From Chlamydiota bacterium (GTDB taxonomy: Bacteria > Chlamydiota > Chlamydiia > Chlamydiales > Parachlamydiaceae), in assembly GCA_013287905.1 (NCBI GenBank), contig JABDCW010000018.1:1-36136 (forward strand): a stretch of 36,136 bases of DNA. Reading direction: 5' to 3'. How positions within the stretch are numbered: the stretch's first letter is position 1; the number at the start of each line of letters is the position of its first letter. The notes under the pieces were generated by a model that saw nothing but the letters and a program-made list of their open reading frames with translations, was not told the DNA's origin and searched no databases. Positions 7,798 through 15,762 of this stretch are shown here, piece by piece. The translations under genes were made by a program, and so were the position numbers.

Positions 7798-9168
7798 GTG
7801 GATACACAAACAGTGATGAAATCAATGAGTTGGCTTAGACGTGTTCCAGGCGATCTTTTTCATTTAGATAAAAAACCCTTGATTGGCGATGCCCCTCCAT
7901 TTCCCTGGGCGGAGTTTTCTGAAGAGCTGGGTCTGAATTTAAAAATAAAAGATATTTCGATAACACCTGGCGAGTTGCAGTGGCGGTCTGCAGAAGATCT
8001 ATTCAAAGGGCTTGGCGGACAATTAAGAGGATTGTCTTTCGGTATTGTCCCTATAGAAGGGGAGATCTGGTGGGTCATGCCTGAACAAGAGATACTCCGT
8101 CTCATCGATCTTTTGATCATAAAGAAAAAAACACCGTCCCAGGAGATCACCGATAGTGATTTTATCTCTACATTTTATCGCTTTCTCGCAATTGAGGCCA
8201 TCGATGTTTTTGAGAATGTGCAGGCGGATAAAAAATTAGTTGTCACATTAATGGAGGGTGAGGCTCTTCCATCTGCTTCTTCTCTTTGCATGGACGTTTT
8301 TGTCAGGGTAGATGACGTTACAATCACCGGACGGATGATCTTGTCTCCTGAATTTCGGGCGTCATGGGTAAAGCGTTACCAACAATCGGGAGTGCGCTTG
8401 AATTCTCCTGTGTCAGAAACGCTCGATGTGATCGTACATTTAGAGGCCGGTCGCATCAATCTGAAACCATCGGAATGGAAACAAGTTGCTGTTGGGGATT
8501 TTATCATTTTAGATAAATGTTCCCTGGATCCTTCTGAGGACAAGGGAAAAGTTCTTTTAACGATAGGTGAAATTCCCTTTTTTCGCGCGAAAATCAAGCA
8601 AAATACATTAAAAATTCTCGAGCATCCGCTTCATTATGAGGTAAATACAATGATGGATAAGACACCAGATACACCAGATGATGACATCGACACAAGCGAT
8701 AGTTTTCATTTTGATGAAGAGATCACAGAAGAATCGACGACCGAAGAATCGACGACAGAAGAGTCGTCAGCAGAAGAGTCGGTAACAGAAGAATCGACGA
8801 CAGAAGAACATACCGACACAGATTCAGGATCGGACATATTTGATGTAGACGAGGAACATAATGAGGAGTCAAGCGCTCCCGAAGAGGAAGAGGGAAGCGT
8901 TGAAACAGCAGAAAAAATGATACAGGAGAAACAACAGCCGGGATCTCCAATGAAGTTAGAAGATATCCCTCTGCCGGTTGTTATCGAAGTCGGCCGTATT
9001 CAACTATCGATCAAAAAACTTTTAGAATTGCAGCCTGGAAATATGCTTGATCTGGATATTCATCCGGATGCCAGTGTGGATATGGTTGTCCATGGGAAAA
9101 GAATTGCCCGGGCAGAGTTATTGAAAATCGGAGATTCTTTAGGAGTGCGGATATTAGAGCTTTCGTAA
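7798..9168 (+). CDS. sctQ: Type III secretion C-ring protein SctQ (CdsQ-like)
   Basis: Cytoplasmic sorting-platform component of the type III secretion injectisome, related to flagellar FliM/FliN. The last ~75 residues form a clear SpoA (surface presentation of antigens) domain beginning near IPLPVVIEVGRIQLSI and ending VHGKRIARAELLKIGDSLGVRI. A first SpoA-like region lies around residues 205-280. Between them is a Glu/Ser/Thr-rich low-complexity linker with EEST-type repeats (about residues 300-380). The predicted start is a GTG at 7798 without a strong ribosome-binding site; ATGs at 7816 and 7825 are alternatives. An internal, well-spaced ribosome-binding site could yield a separate C-terminal product. 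The kinase and secretin follow in the chlamydial order. Other apparatus genes are absent upstream, where ferrochelatase lies instead. Confidence 0.9.
   Translation: MDTQTVMKSMSWLRRVPGDLFHLDKKPLIGDAPPFPWAEFSEELGLNLKIKDISITPGELQWRSAEDLFKGLGGQLRGLSFGIVPIEGEIWWVMPEQEILRLIDLLIIKKKTPSQEITDSDFISTFYRFLAIEAIDVFENVQADKKLVVTLMEGEALPSASSLCMDVFVRVDDVTITGRMILSPEFRASWVKRYQQSGVRLNSPVSETLDVIVHLEAGRINLKPSEWKQVAVGDFIILDKCSLDPSEDKGKVLLTIGEIPFFRAKIKQNTLKILEHPLHYEVNTMMDKTPDTPDDDIDTSDSFHFDEEITEESTTEESTTEESSAEESVTEESTTEEHTDTDSGSDIFDVDEEHNEESSAPEEEEGSVETAEKMIQEKQQPGSPMKLEDIPLPVVIEVGRIQLSIKKLLELQPGNMLDLDIHPDASVDMVVHGKRIARAELLKIGDSLGVRILELS
8638..8652 (+). promoter_or_regulatory. Putative internal ribosome-binding site and ATG for a SctQ C-terminal product
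   Basis: GAGG at 8638-8641 is followed 8 nt later by an in-frame ATG at 8650 (codon 285 of sctQ). Translation from here would give a 172-aa product containing the acidic linker and the C-terminal SpoA domain. Internal starts making SctQ-C are known for Yersinia YscQ, Salmonella and Shigella relatives. Whether this one is used is inference. Confidence 0.45.
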
Positions 9169-9321
9169 CTTCAGTTTTGTTACAGAATTACGCGCCCGTG
9201 AGCGTGCCCGTGCCCGCATCTAATTTACCTTTTCCGCTTTCCTTCAGTTTTGTTAAAGAATTACGTGCCCGTGAGCGTGCCCGTGCCCGTGCCCGCATCT
9301 AATTTATCTTTTCCGCTTTCC
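9169..9321. repeat. Tandem direct duplication after sctQ
   Basis: Two adjacent units, 9169-9241 and 9242-9321, both run from CTTCAGTTTTGTTA to TTTTCCGCTTTCC. They differ by a few bases and by one extra GTGCCC-type hexamer in the second. The first unit begins at the base after the sctQ stop codon. Each unit carries a GTGCCC-rich core that pairs with 9369-9400. No coding frame is evident. Confidence 0.8.
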
Positions 9322-9400
9322 GATTATCCCTCTAGCAGAAAATAAAGTTCGGAAATGGTCAATAAATTCGGGCACGGGCACGGGCACGCTCACGGGCACG
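9264..9400. repeat. GTGCCC-hexamer inverted repeat (perfect 32-bp arms)
   Basis: The arm at 9264-9295 and the arm at 9369-9400 are perfect reverse complements built from repeated GTGCCC/GGGCAC hexamers, separated by 73 bp. Related sequence occurs at 13949-13966 and 14254-14285. The rest of the gap to the kinase start (9401-9516) is AT-rich with TATAAT-like hexamers at 9485 and 9506, and I see nothing else in it. Confidence 0.85.
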
Positions 9401-9516
9401 AAATCAATTCACCATTAAAGTTCGGTATATTTCGAATTGCCGCTTATTGGTGATTTTATCTGGTCTCTTAAAGCTTCTTTCTATTATAATTTGCAATAAA
9501 TCAAATATAATAGATT

Positions 9517-11118
9517 ATGACGGAAAATATATTTCACAAACATCCTATAATCTCAGGAGCTTCTCAGAAAAGTCAACATGTTTCTGAGTCCTTATTGATC
9601 CCTAAGCAAATAGGTCCGTATCATGTTCTCAATCTATTAGAGTCAGGAGGGATGAGCGTTCTTTATCTTGGCATTCATTCTCAAACCAAAGAACCGGCAG
9701 CCATTAAAGTCTTGTCACAAAGATTTTTGTCTTACCCCGATGTGATCAGGCACTTTTTAAATGAGGCTGAGATTATCGGAATGACAGACCATCCTAATAT
9801 TGTCAAATTACATGAGCATGGACAATGGCCGGGGGGATATTACATAGCGCTTGAGTTTATTCAGGGGTATTCATTAAGGCAAATGATCTTGCGCCAGCCC
9901 GTTTCCCTTAAAAGAGCGCTTGAAATTGTTATCGAAATTTCCTATGCATTATGCCATCTGCATACGCATGGAGTTATCCATCGCGATCTCAAACCGGAGA
10001 ATATTCTCATTACCTATGACCATCAGGTGAAAATGATCGATTTTGGGATCGCTCAGCGCCTTTCTGAGAAGTTGCCTAAAGATGCTCCCCTAAAACAACA
10101 AATGATCGGAACACCTATTTATATCAGTCCCGAACAGAGGGAAAACCCCGAGTCGGTGTCATACGCATCGGATATTTATTCTTTAGGCATTATTGCCTAT
10201 GAACTTGTATTGGGAAAGTTATCTCAGGGGCATATTCATCTTTCCCTCATGCCGAAAGGGTTGCAGAAAGTCTTCAATAAGGCATTGCAGGCTAATCCTA
10301 AAGACCGCTATCAGGATGTTGTTGATTTTATTACCGATATTTCGATCTATTGCAATTCCACCGCCATGGCTAAAGAAAAAGCTGCGAGCGATGACGTTAA
10401 AGAATTTTTAGAAAACGTGCGCATGAAACCTGGAATATTAACCCCTCCAAAGATTCCAAAATCCCTCCCGATAGACATTTGTTTTTCCAGCAGTATGGGA
10501 ATGAATCATTATGCAGTTTATGACGATCTTTTTTCCTTTCCCGATGGATCGCTCGGAATATTCCATGTGGAATCTGTCTTAAGTGGAATTGAAGGATTAA
10601 TGAATATTAGCTTGCTGAAAGGGATGATTCACTCTTCATGGTATCTTAAAACATCCCCGGCAAAATTTTTCAGCATGCTGAATACTCTTATTTGTAATGA
10701 AAAGGCAATGAACTGCTATGGGGCGGCCTATTTTATCTATTCCCCTTCCCAGTTTACGTTAACTTATGTGATATGTGGAGAAGTTGACCTGTGGTTTTTG
10801 TCTGGCCAAAAAAAGTTGGCAAGCCGGTTAGACGGCACAAATCCTCTTTTGGGCGCAGATATTCATACTAATTTTACCGAAAACACACTTGCCTTTCAGG
10901 CAAAAGATTGTGTTATATTACGGTCTTTTGTTGGAAAAACAGGAGAACTGGCTGAATACAAGACGATTCCAACTGCCTTTTTTGATAAAATTCTTCAGGA
11001 ATCCGATCAAATTTCCTTGGAAAGTTTGCTCAACACAGTACTAACCAAAACAGTTTTAGCCTCTTACAAATCATACCGCGAGCAGACGATCACGTTGATT
11101 GGAATTAAAAAAACATAA
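9517..11118 (+). CDS. Serine/threonine protein kinase (Pkn5-like) with degenerate PP2C-like C-terminal region
   Basis: A Hanks-type kinase expected to phosphorylate Ser/Thr. Residues about 30-285 form the kinase domain with catalytic residues intact: ATP-binding Lys64 in AAIKVL, HRDLKPEN with Asp157 and Asn162, DFG at 175-177, and an SPEQ activation-segment motif. The Gly-rich loop is ESGGMS. Position between sctQ and sctC matches chlamydial pkn5, whose product in Chlamydia is reported as a type III secretion substrate with a degenerate kinase domain; here the kinase looks active. Residues about 320-530 resemble a SpoIIE/RsbU-type PP2C phosphatase fold (SFPDGSLGIFHVES, LTYVICGEVDLWFL), but the usual metal-binding Asp appears replaced (HVES where family members have GDVSG). 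No signal peptide or membrane segment is seen. The domain reading of the C-terminus is tentative. Confidence 0.9.
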   Translation: MTENIFHKHPIISGASQKSQHVSESLLIPKQIGPYHVLNLLESGGMSVLYLGIHSQTKEPAAIKVLSQRFLSYPDVIRHFLNEAEIIGMTDHPNIVKLHEHGQWPGGYYIALEFIQGYSLRQMILRQPVSLKRALEIVIEISYALCHLHTHGVIHRDLKPENILITYDHQVKMIDFGIAQRLSEKLPKDAPLKQQMIGTPIYISPEQRENPESVSYASDIYSLGIIAYELVLGKLSQGHIHLSLMPKGLQKVFNKALQANPKDRYQDVVDFITDISIYCNSTAMAKEKAASDDVKEFLENVRMKPGILTPPKIPKSLPIDICFSSSMGMNHYAVYDDLFSFPDGSLGIFHVESVLSGIEGLMNISLLKGMIHSSWYLKTSPAKFFSMLNTLICNEKAMNCYGAAYFIYSPSQFTLTYVICGEVDLWFLSGQKKLASRLDGTNPLLGADIHTNFTENTLAFQAKDCVILRSFVGKTGELAEYKTIPTAFFDKILQESDQISLESLLNTVLTKTVLASYKSYREQTITLIGIKKT

Positions 11119-11163
11119 TTTGATAGCATAAAAATTCTGCAATTTGCGATAAAAGAGCTTTTA

Positions 11164-13917
11164 ATGAACTTCACAAAAAAATATCTCATGAGAAAATACA
11201 AGTTTATTTCCCGGCCTCTATTTGTCTCCCTGGTGTCTTTAACAGGGGTATTTCAGCCCCTGATTTTGGACAAGCCTAAAATTTATGGGCAATCGGCTGA
11301 ACCTCAAGGGGCCGGCGGTAAATCCTCAATTGTTTTGCCTGACCTGAATAAGATTCTACAGGCCCATACAAAAGAGAAAGGGCTTTTAAAAGAAACAGGG
11401 GAGCTCCAAAGCGAATTAGACGCAAATGGAGGGCTAAAATCGGGGGAAGATTTTTTCTATCCCATGCCTTCATTATCGATCAAACACGGCCCTACAGAGC
11501 ATCAAGAAACAGCAAAAAGTGCCCCTGCAGAAGAAAACAAACCCATTTCTATTAATTTCAACAACGTCAGCATGATCGAATATATTCGATATGTCAGCAG
11601 GATTTCGAATAGAAATTTTATCTTCGATGAAAATGACCTGCAGTTTAATGTCACTATCATTTCGGAAGAACCTGTGACCATCGATAACATTATTACTGCA
11701 TTATTGCAGGAATTGCGCATTCGCGAATTATCTTTGATCGAACAGGATAATAATTTCATCATCCATAAAAATCCCAAGGTCAACAGTATTTCTCAGGTTG
11801 TTTCGGATGTAGTACCTCCCTCAGACCAGGAAAGCAGCATTGTTACCCAGGTATTTCATTTAAATACGCTGCCTCCCGAAAAGGCTTCGATTATTTTACG
11901 GCCGCTCGTTTCAGATAATGCCCTTGTTGAAGTGATTCCAAATACGAACCACCTGATTGTTACCGACCTGACTTCGAATGTACGGAAAATCGCTCAATTG
12001 ATCAAAAGCATAGACGCTCCCGACAGTGGACTTGTCATTGGACAATATGTCAGCAGGCTAAGGCCGATTGAAATTTTAATTCCATTGGCGCAGCAGATCA
12101 TGGATCCGATCTCGCAAAATCAAACGTTAACATTTATTCCCCATTTAGCTACGAATAGCATTTTTATCGTGGCTGCACCTTTTTTGGTTGAGCGCACCAT
12201 TGCCATTTTGCAATATCTGGATCAGGAGCAAGGGGAAACGCAGATTTTAAATCTTCGCGATCTTAAGATCAAAAATATTCCAGGCAGGGGAGGAGCGGTG
12301 CCCGGTGGTCTGCCAGGGGCAGGTCTGCCGGCGGCGGCCGGGGGTGGGGCGGCTCAGGCAAATCCTCTCCAAACGCCCGGAGGAACATGGTTGCAGGATG
12401 AAAACGGCAGGTGGTATTTTAAGCCGAACGTGCCGTCAGGAGGCTCCACAGAAAATCCTCCAACAGGAATCTGGAAAGAAAATGAAAATAAGAATTGGGA
12501 ATTTGTTCCGGGGAAAGAGAATGAGGTTGTCCGCGGTTCTCAAGAAGGGAATCAACCCAAAGGGCATTGGGTGCAAGATAAAGATGGTAATTGGATTTAT
12601 GTTCTCGATGCTTTGGAAACATTTCAGCCGGGAGAATTTAATCGGCAATTTGAAGGAAGTCCTGTACTTGCCGGCGGGGTAAAAAAGGAAACTAAATTTT
12701 ATATTTATAAACTAAAATATCGGCAAGGCGATTCGATCGAGCCCATTTTAAGGCAGATTTCCGACACTTTGCAACAGAATGAAAAAGGGAATGAAGATTT
12801 TATCAATGCATTGCGCAGTGTACAATGGTTGAGTACCCCAAATAGCCTGGTGTTCAGCGGTACAGTTGATGCTCTGGAAAAAGTGCGGGCCCTTGTGTTG
12901 GAAATAGATATTCCGGTGCGTCAGGTTTTCGTCGAAATGCTGATTTTAGAAACCTCGCTGACCGATTCGCTGCAGTATGGCGTAAGTTATGGAACCCGCT
13001 TTGGCGGCGGTGATTTAACTGGCGCCCAAGGCTTTTTATCTGGGCAGGGCCCGTTGGTTGCCGCGCTTGCGACTGCCGGTTTTTCCGGGCTTGGGCAAGC
13101 TGCAACAGCAGTTACACAACTTATTCCCAATGGGACTGATTTGGCTAACACGGTGGGCTTCAACCTTGGCGTTATCGGGCGCAAGATTACCCATTGCGGT
13201 ACAGAATTTGGATCGATTGGAGCTTTGGTCAACGCGTTACATGACCGGTCAATGGACAAGGTTGTATCAAATCCAAAACTTCTCATTGAAGATAATGCGA
13301 CAGCAGAGATTTTTGTGGGGTTAAATACACCGTACCGCACGCAGTCCATTTCAAATGATATCGGTTCGGTCATTACAAGCAACTTTGAATATGTCGATGT
13401 AGGTACTCACTTAACAGTCACCCCTTACATTGGAAATGGAGATATTATCGCTCTCAATATTGCAGAAGAAGTCAGCAGCATTGTTGCAGGATTGATTACA
13501 GATGCATCCACAGCGTCCACAAGCCCAGGTCCCACAACGCGGATCCACCGCACAACGACAAGAGTGCACATACCCGACACTTATTTTCTGATCATTAGCG
13601 GATTAATGCAGGATGAAGAAGTACGCGACCGAAATCAGGTGCCGTGCCTTGGAGCTGTTCCACTTCTTGGAGCTGGATTTAGCGCCAAAAACAATTCAGA
13701 CACTAAACGTAATTTGATGATTTTTATCAGACCAAAAATCATCAATACTGAGGAAGAAATTAATAACTTAACGAAACATCAGCAAGACATTTACGACTAT
13801 AAAAATACTCTAATGAATTCCGACGATTATGAAGTCAGGGAGGCATTGGACTTATTTAACATCAGTCAGACCTGGCACCCGGAAGATGAGCCCTATGATG
13901 ATGACACAGGAAGGTAA
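11164..13917 (+). CDS. sctC: Type III secretion outer-membrane secretin SctC (CdsC-like)
   Basis: Forms the outer-membrane ring channel of the injectisome. The 917-aa product begins with a basic stretch and a hydrophobic segment typical of a signal peptide, followed by N-domains around residues 125-395 (FVIHKNPKV-like and LRPLVSDNALVEVIPNTNHLIVTD-like segments). The C-terminal secretin domain carries the hallmark VPCLGAVPLLGAGF and ends RNLMIFIRPKII. Between N-domains and the secretin core (about residues 380-480) is a Gly/Ala/Pro-rich insert and three short repeats of the form GxWxxDxxGxW. Length is close to that of chlamydial CdsC. The gene follows the kinase by 45 nt and is probably cotranscribed with it. 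An AGAG-type ribosome-binding site precedes the ATG. Confidence 0.95.
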   Translation: MNFTKKYLMRKYKFISRPLFVSLVSLTGVFQPLILDKPKIYGQSAEPQGAGGKSSIVLPDLNKILQAHTKEKGLLKETGELQSELDANGGLKSGEDFFYPMPSLSIKHGPTEHQETAKSAPAEENKPISINFNNVSMIEYIRYVSRISNRNFIFDENDLQFNVTIISEEPVTIDNIITALLQELRIRELSLIEQDNNFIIHKNPKVNSISQVVSDVVPPSDQESSIVTQVFHLNTLPPEKASIILRPLVSDNALVEVIPNTNHLIVTDLTSNVRKIAQLIKSIDAPDSGLVIGQYVSRLRPIEILIPLAQQIMDPISQNQTLTFIPHLATNSIFIVAAPFLVERTIAILQYLDQEQGETQILNLRDLKIKNIPGRGGAVPGGLPGAGLPAAAGGGAAQANPLQTPGGTWLQDENGRWYFKPNVPSGGSTENPPTGIWKENENKNWEFVPGKENEVVRGSQEGNQPKGHWVQDKDGNWIYVLDALETFQPGEFNRQFEGSPVLAGGVKKETKFYIYKLKYRQGDSIEPILRQISDTLQQNEKGNEDFINALRSVQWLSTPNSLVFSGTVDALEKVRALVLEIDIPVRQVFVEMLILETSLTDSLQYGVSYGTRFGGGDLTGAQGFLSGQGPLVAALATAGFSGLGQAATAVTQLIPNGTDLANTVGFNLGVIGRKITHCGTEFGSIGALVNALHDRSMDKVVSNPKLLIEDNATAEIFVGLNTPYRTQSISNDIGSVITSNFEYVDVGTHLTVTPYIGNGDIIALNIAEEVSSIVAGLITDASTASTSPGPTTRIHRTTTRVHIPDTYFLIISGLMQDEEVRDRNQVPCLGAVPLLGAGFSAKNNSDTKRNLMIFIRPKIINTEEEINNLTKHQQDIYDYKNTLMNSDDYEVREALDLFNISQTWHPEDEPYDDDTGR

Positions 13918-13995
13918 ATTATTCACAAACAAAATGCAGAATTGTCTTCGTGCCCGTGAGCGCATCCTATTACCCATAAGTCTAATTAACAATTC

Positions 13996-14096
13996 AACGC
14001 AGAGGCACGGAGACGCTGAGACGCTGAGGAAAACAGGATTTAATTTTGAATTTTCTCTCTTGCCTCCGCGTCTTTGCGTCTCTGCGTCTCTGCGTT
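13996..14096. repeat. Inverted repeat of CGCAGAGGCACGGAGACGC type
   Basis: The arm at 13996-14029 pairs imperfectly with the arm at 14063-14096 (GCGTCTCTGCGTCTCTGCGTT side) around a 33-nt AT-rich loop. The core resembles CACAGAG-rich repeats seen in the 19203-19392 and 34500-34932 elements. Confidence 0.7.
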
Positions 14097-14117
14097 TATC
14101 CATCGATGTTACGTTGC

Positions 14118-14180
14118 AGACAAAAATTTTGATGCAAAGCCAACGCCGTCAAAAACCAATTTTTGAATCACCTTCGGTAT
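14118..14180. repeat. Half copy of the 163-bp MITE-like element
   Basis: Matches the right half of the element at 23155-23317, from AGACAAAAATTTTGATGC to the terminal CCTTCGGTAT, with two or three differences. The left half is missing, so this is a solo arm. It supplies the nearest in-frame ATG (14132) for the downstream lipoprotein gene. Confidence 0.85.
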
Positions 14181-15253
14181 ATTTATCTTGTCCGAACTTT
14201 ATTTCCTGGTTGAAATTTGCGGGGAAAAAAATTCGGAAAATAATCAATAAATTCGGGCAAGGGCACGGGCACGGGCAAGGGCACGAAAACATTTTTTCAG
14301 TTACGAGTGGTATATACATATTTCTATGTGCTCTGTGTGTAGTCCTCACCGGATGTCAAAGAGATGCTCTTTGCCTTAAGCCGGCAATCAACTATCTGGT
14401 ATCGGAGCGCAACTTTGAGAAACTGCCAAGTCCCTTTCCCCCATTGACGCCTGAAGAGTCAGGGGCCAATTGGGCGCATGAGATATCGATAGGGAGGCAG
14501 TTTGCTAAAGAACTGGACCTTTATAGAGCTATTACGTGCTTTAAAACAGCCCTCTTTCTTGTTCCTCCTGATTGTACCGACCGCCGGCTTGAAATCGAGT
14601 ATGAAATTTTTCTATCCTATTATATTGGCGGCAAATATGAAAGCGCCATTGAAATAGTGGAGACGGGGTCTTTAAGTCGGGTTACAGGTTCGTTTCCCCC
14701 TATCCACGATCTCCTGGTTGCCCTTTATGATGCCTATATTAAAACAGATCAAAGGGACAAAGCGGAACGTATTCTTTGCCTGATCCATTCTTTTGATCCA
14801 TCTACGGCAGGCAATCTCACATTGGAAACTGCGATCATGGATGCTGATTTTCCCACAATCGCGGAATCGGTCGAATCTGCCGGAGCAGACTCTTCCGTAC
14901 CCCAATTTTTATGCGAGTATCGCTTTTACGAAAAATCAATTCCCAAAGCAAGAGCTTTAAATGCTGTGCTGCCAGGGGCCGGCTATTACTATGTCGGGCA
15001 AAAACGTGCAGCGGTGACAAGTTTTTTGATCAACGCCCTTTTTATTGCCGCTTCCTACCAGTTGTTTGACCGTGGGCTTGTTCCTGCTGCCATCATCACA
15101 TCGAGTTTAGAAATTGGATGGTATTTGGGGGGAATTAATGGTGCCGGCCTTGCTGCGAGAGAGTATAATGAACGTCTTTATGAAAAACTTGGGAAAGAAA
15201 CGCTGATTAAAGATCGTTTGTTTCCCATTCTCATGTTTGAAATGGGTTTTTGA
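14132..15253 (+). CDS. Lipoprotein with helical repeats and C-terminal membrane region; start uncertain
   Basis: The firm part starts at a lipoprotein-type signal sequence, IYIFLCALCVVLTGC, with an LTGC lipobox at about 14350. A region of TPR-like helices follows (IGRQFAKELDLYRAITCFKTAL and onward), then a C-terminal part with GAGYYYVGQKRAA and two hydrophobic segments (SFLINALFIAASYQLF, AAIITSSLEIGWYLGG). Proteins with this GAGxxYxGQ region are often next to yidD, as here; yidD starts 10 nt after the stop. The start is unclear: the nearest in-frame ATG (14132) lies inside a half MITE, about 70 codons before the lipobox Cys, too long a leader for a normal lipoprotein; TTG at 14210 or ATT at 14291 are alternatives. 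The original 5' end appears replaced by repeat DNA. The frame stays open back to 13829, but that part is repeats and sctC overlap. Confidence 0.75.
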   Translation: MQSQRRQKPIFESPSVYLSCPNFISWLKFAGKKIRKIINKFGQGHGHGQGHENIFSVTSGIYIFLCALCVVLTGCQRDALCLKPAINYLVSERNFEKLPSPFPPLTPEESGANWAHEISIGRQFAKELDLYRAITCFKTALFLVPPDCTDRRLEIEYEIFLSYYIGGKYESAIEIVETGSLSRVTGSFPPIHDLLVALYDAYIKTDQRDKAERILCLIHSFDPSTAGNLTLETAIMDADFPTIAESVESAGADSSVPQFLCEYRFYEKSIPKARALNAVLPGAGYYYVGQKRAAVTSFLINALFIAASYQLFDRGLVPAAIITSSLEIGWYLGGINGAGLAAREYNERLYEKLGKETLIKDRLFPILMFEMGF

Positions 15254-15263
15254 AAGGGAAATC

Positions 15264-15674
15264 ATGAAAGCATGTTTTCAGCTTATTTATTTGAGTTTTC
15301 TTTTGAGTCTTCATCTGCAAGCAAGTTTTTTATGCGAAGGACCATGGGGGAAGGACAGTGATTTGACAAATCAACTGAAAGACTCTGTATGTTCGACCGG
15401 GCATGCTAATTCTTGCAACACTCCTCTATTTGGGAAATTTGCTGAAACGATGATCCGTTTTCATCAGGAAGTGATCTCACCTGCTGACGGCCCCCGCAGT
15501 CATTTCATTCCAAGCAGTTCTCAGTATACTCTTAATGCGATGCGCAAATACGGTTTTTTTCAGGGGGTGATGCATGGATGCGACAGGCTGATGCGCGAAA
15601 ATGAGGACCCTTGGGTGTATCGTTTGACTAAAGATCCTGCCGGCAACCTCATCAAGTATGATCCCGTTCCTTAA
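15264..15674 (+). CDS. yidD: YidD-family protein with signal peptide
   Basis: Contains the YidD (membrane protein insertion efficiency factor, DUF37) domain: MIRFHQEVISPADGPRSHF, SSSQYTLNAMRKYGFFQGV and the downstream CDRLMRENEDPWVYR. YidD family members are thought to assist Sec/YidC-dependent insertion. Unlike Escherichia coli YidD, this 136-aa form has a cleavable signal peptide (core LIYLSFLLSLHLQA) and lacks the usual Cys of the PTCSQY motif (PSSSQY here). The ATG at 15264 is chosen because AAAGGGA precedes it; an ATG at 15237 would overlap the upstream gene. It is followed after about 715 nt by a second, truncated copy of the same domain. Being exported, it may act in the periplasm or envelope rather than on YidC directly. 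Confidence 0.85.
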   Translation: MKACFQLIYLSFLLSLHLQASFLCEGPWGKDSDLTNQLKDSVCSTGHANSCNTPLFGKFAETMIRFHQEVISPADGPRSHFIPSSSQYTLNAMRKYGFFQGVMHGCDRLMRENEDPWVYRLTKDPAGNLIKYDPVP

Positions 15675-15702
15675 AATTTCCTTGAAAAAAAATAATAATT
15701 GG
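15386..15702 (+). repeat. Duplicated yidD block, left copy
   Basis: Covers the 3' two-thirds of yidD plus about 28 bp of downstream AT-rich DNA ending ATAATAATTGG. The partner is 16390-16709. Homology stops abruptly at both ends, indicating a segmental duplication of about 320 bp, now about 1 kb apart. Confidence 0.8.
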
Positions 15703-15708
15703 TATACA
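15682..15708 (+). promoter_or_regulatory. Possible promoter upstream of the 202-aa gene
   Basis: TTGAAA (15682-15687) and TATACA (15703-15708) are separated by 15 bp, a little short for a vegetative promoter. A version of this sequence (TTGCAAAAAACATAATAATTGG...) recurs after the second yidD copy, so it belongs to the duplicated block. Confidence 0.3.
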
Positions 15709-15762
15709 CTTCAGTTATATTTATTAATTAACATGTAAAAAATTGATTGTGGAGTTTTAAAT

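Larger units (their letters stand above)
13949..14285. repeat. Composite nested repeat region downstream of sctC
   Basis: This stretch looks like stacked repeat insertions. Its outer ends are GTGCCC/GGGCAC hexamer tracts (13949-13966 and 14254-14285) related to those at 9264-9400, and the AT-rich sequence ahead of the right tract (TTCGGAAA...CAATAAATTCGGGCA) also matches that region. Nested inside are a GACGCTGAG-type inverted repeat (13996-14096) and a half MITE (14118-14180). Any open frame across it is very unlikely to be conserved coding sequence. Confidence 0.75.

Noticed and set aside
9169-9400. Possible CRISPR-like array from the repeated GTGCCC units
   Set aside because: There are no regular spacers, the units are hexamers and tandem duplicates, and no cas gene is nearby.
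9506-9511. TATAAT just before the kinase start as a promoter -10
   Set aside because: It lies 5 bp from the ATG and has no -35 at a suitable distance; leaderless expression has no other support.
13829-14131. N-terminal extension of the lipoprotein frame overlapping the end of sctC
   Set aside because: It overlaps sctC for about 90 bp and then translates inverted repeats; composition is not protein-like.
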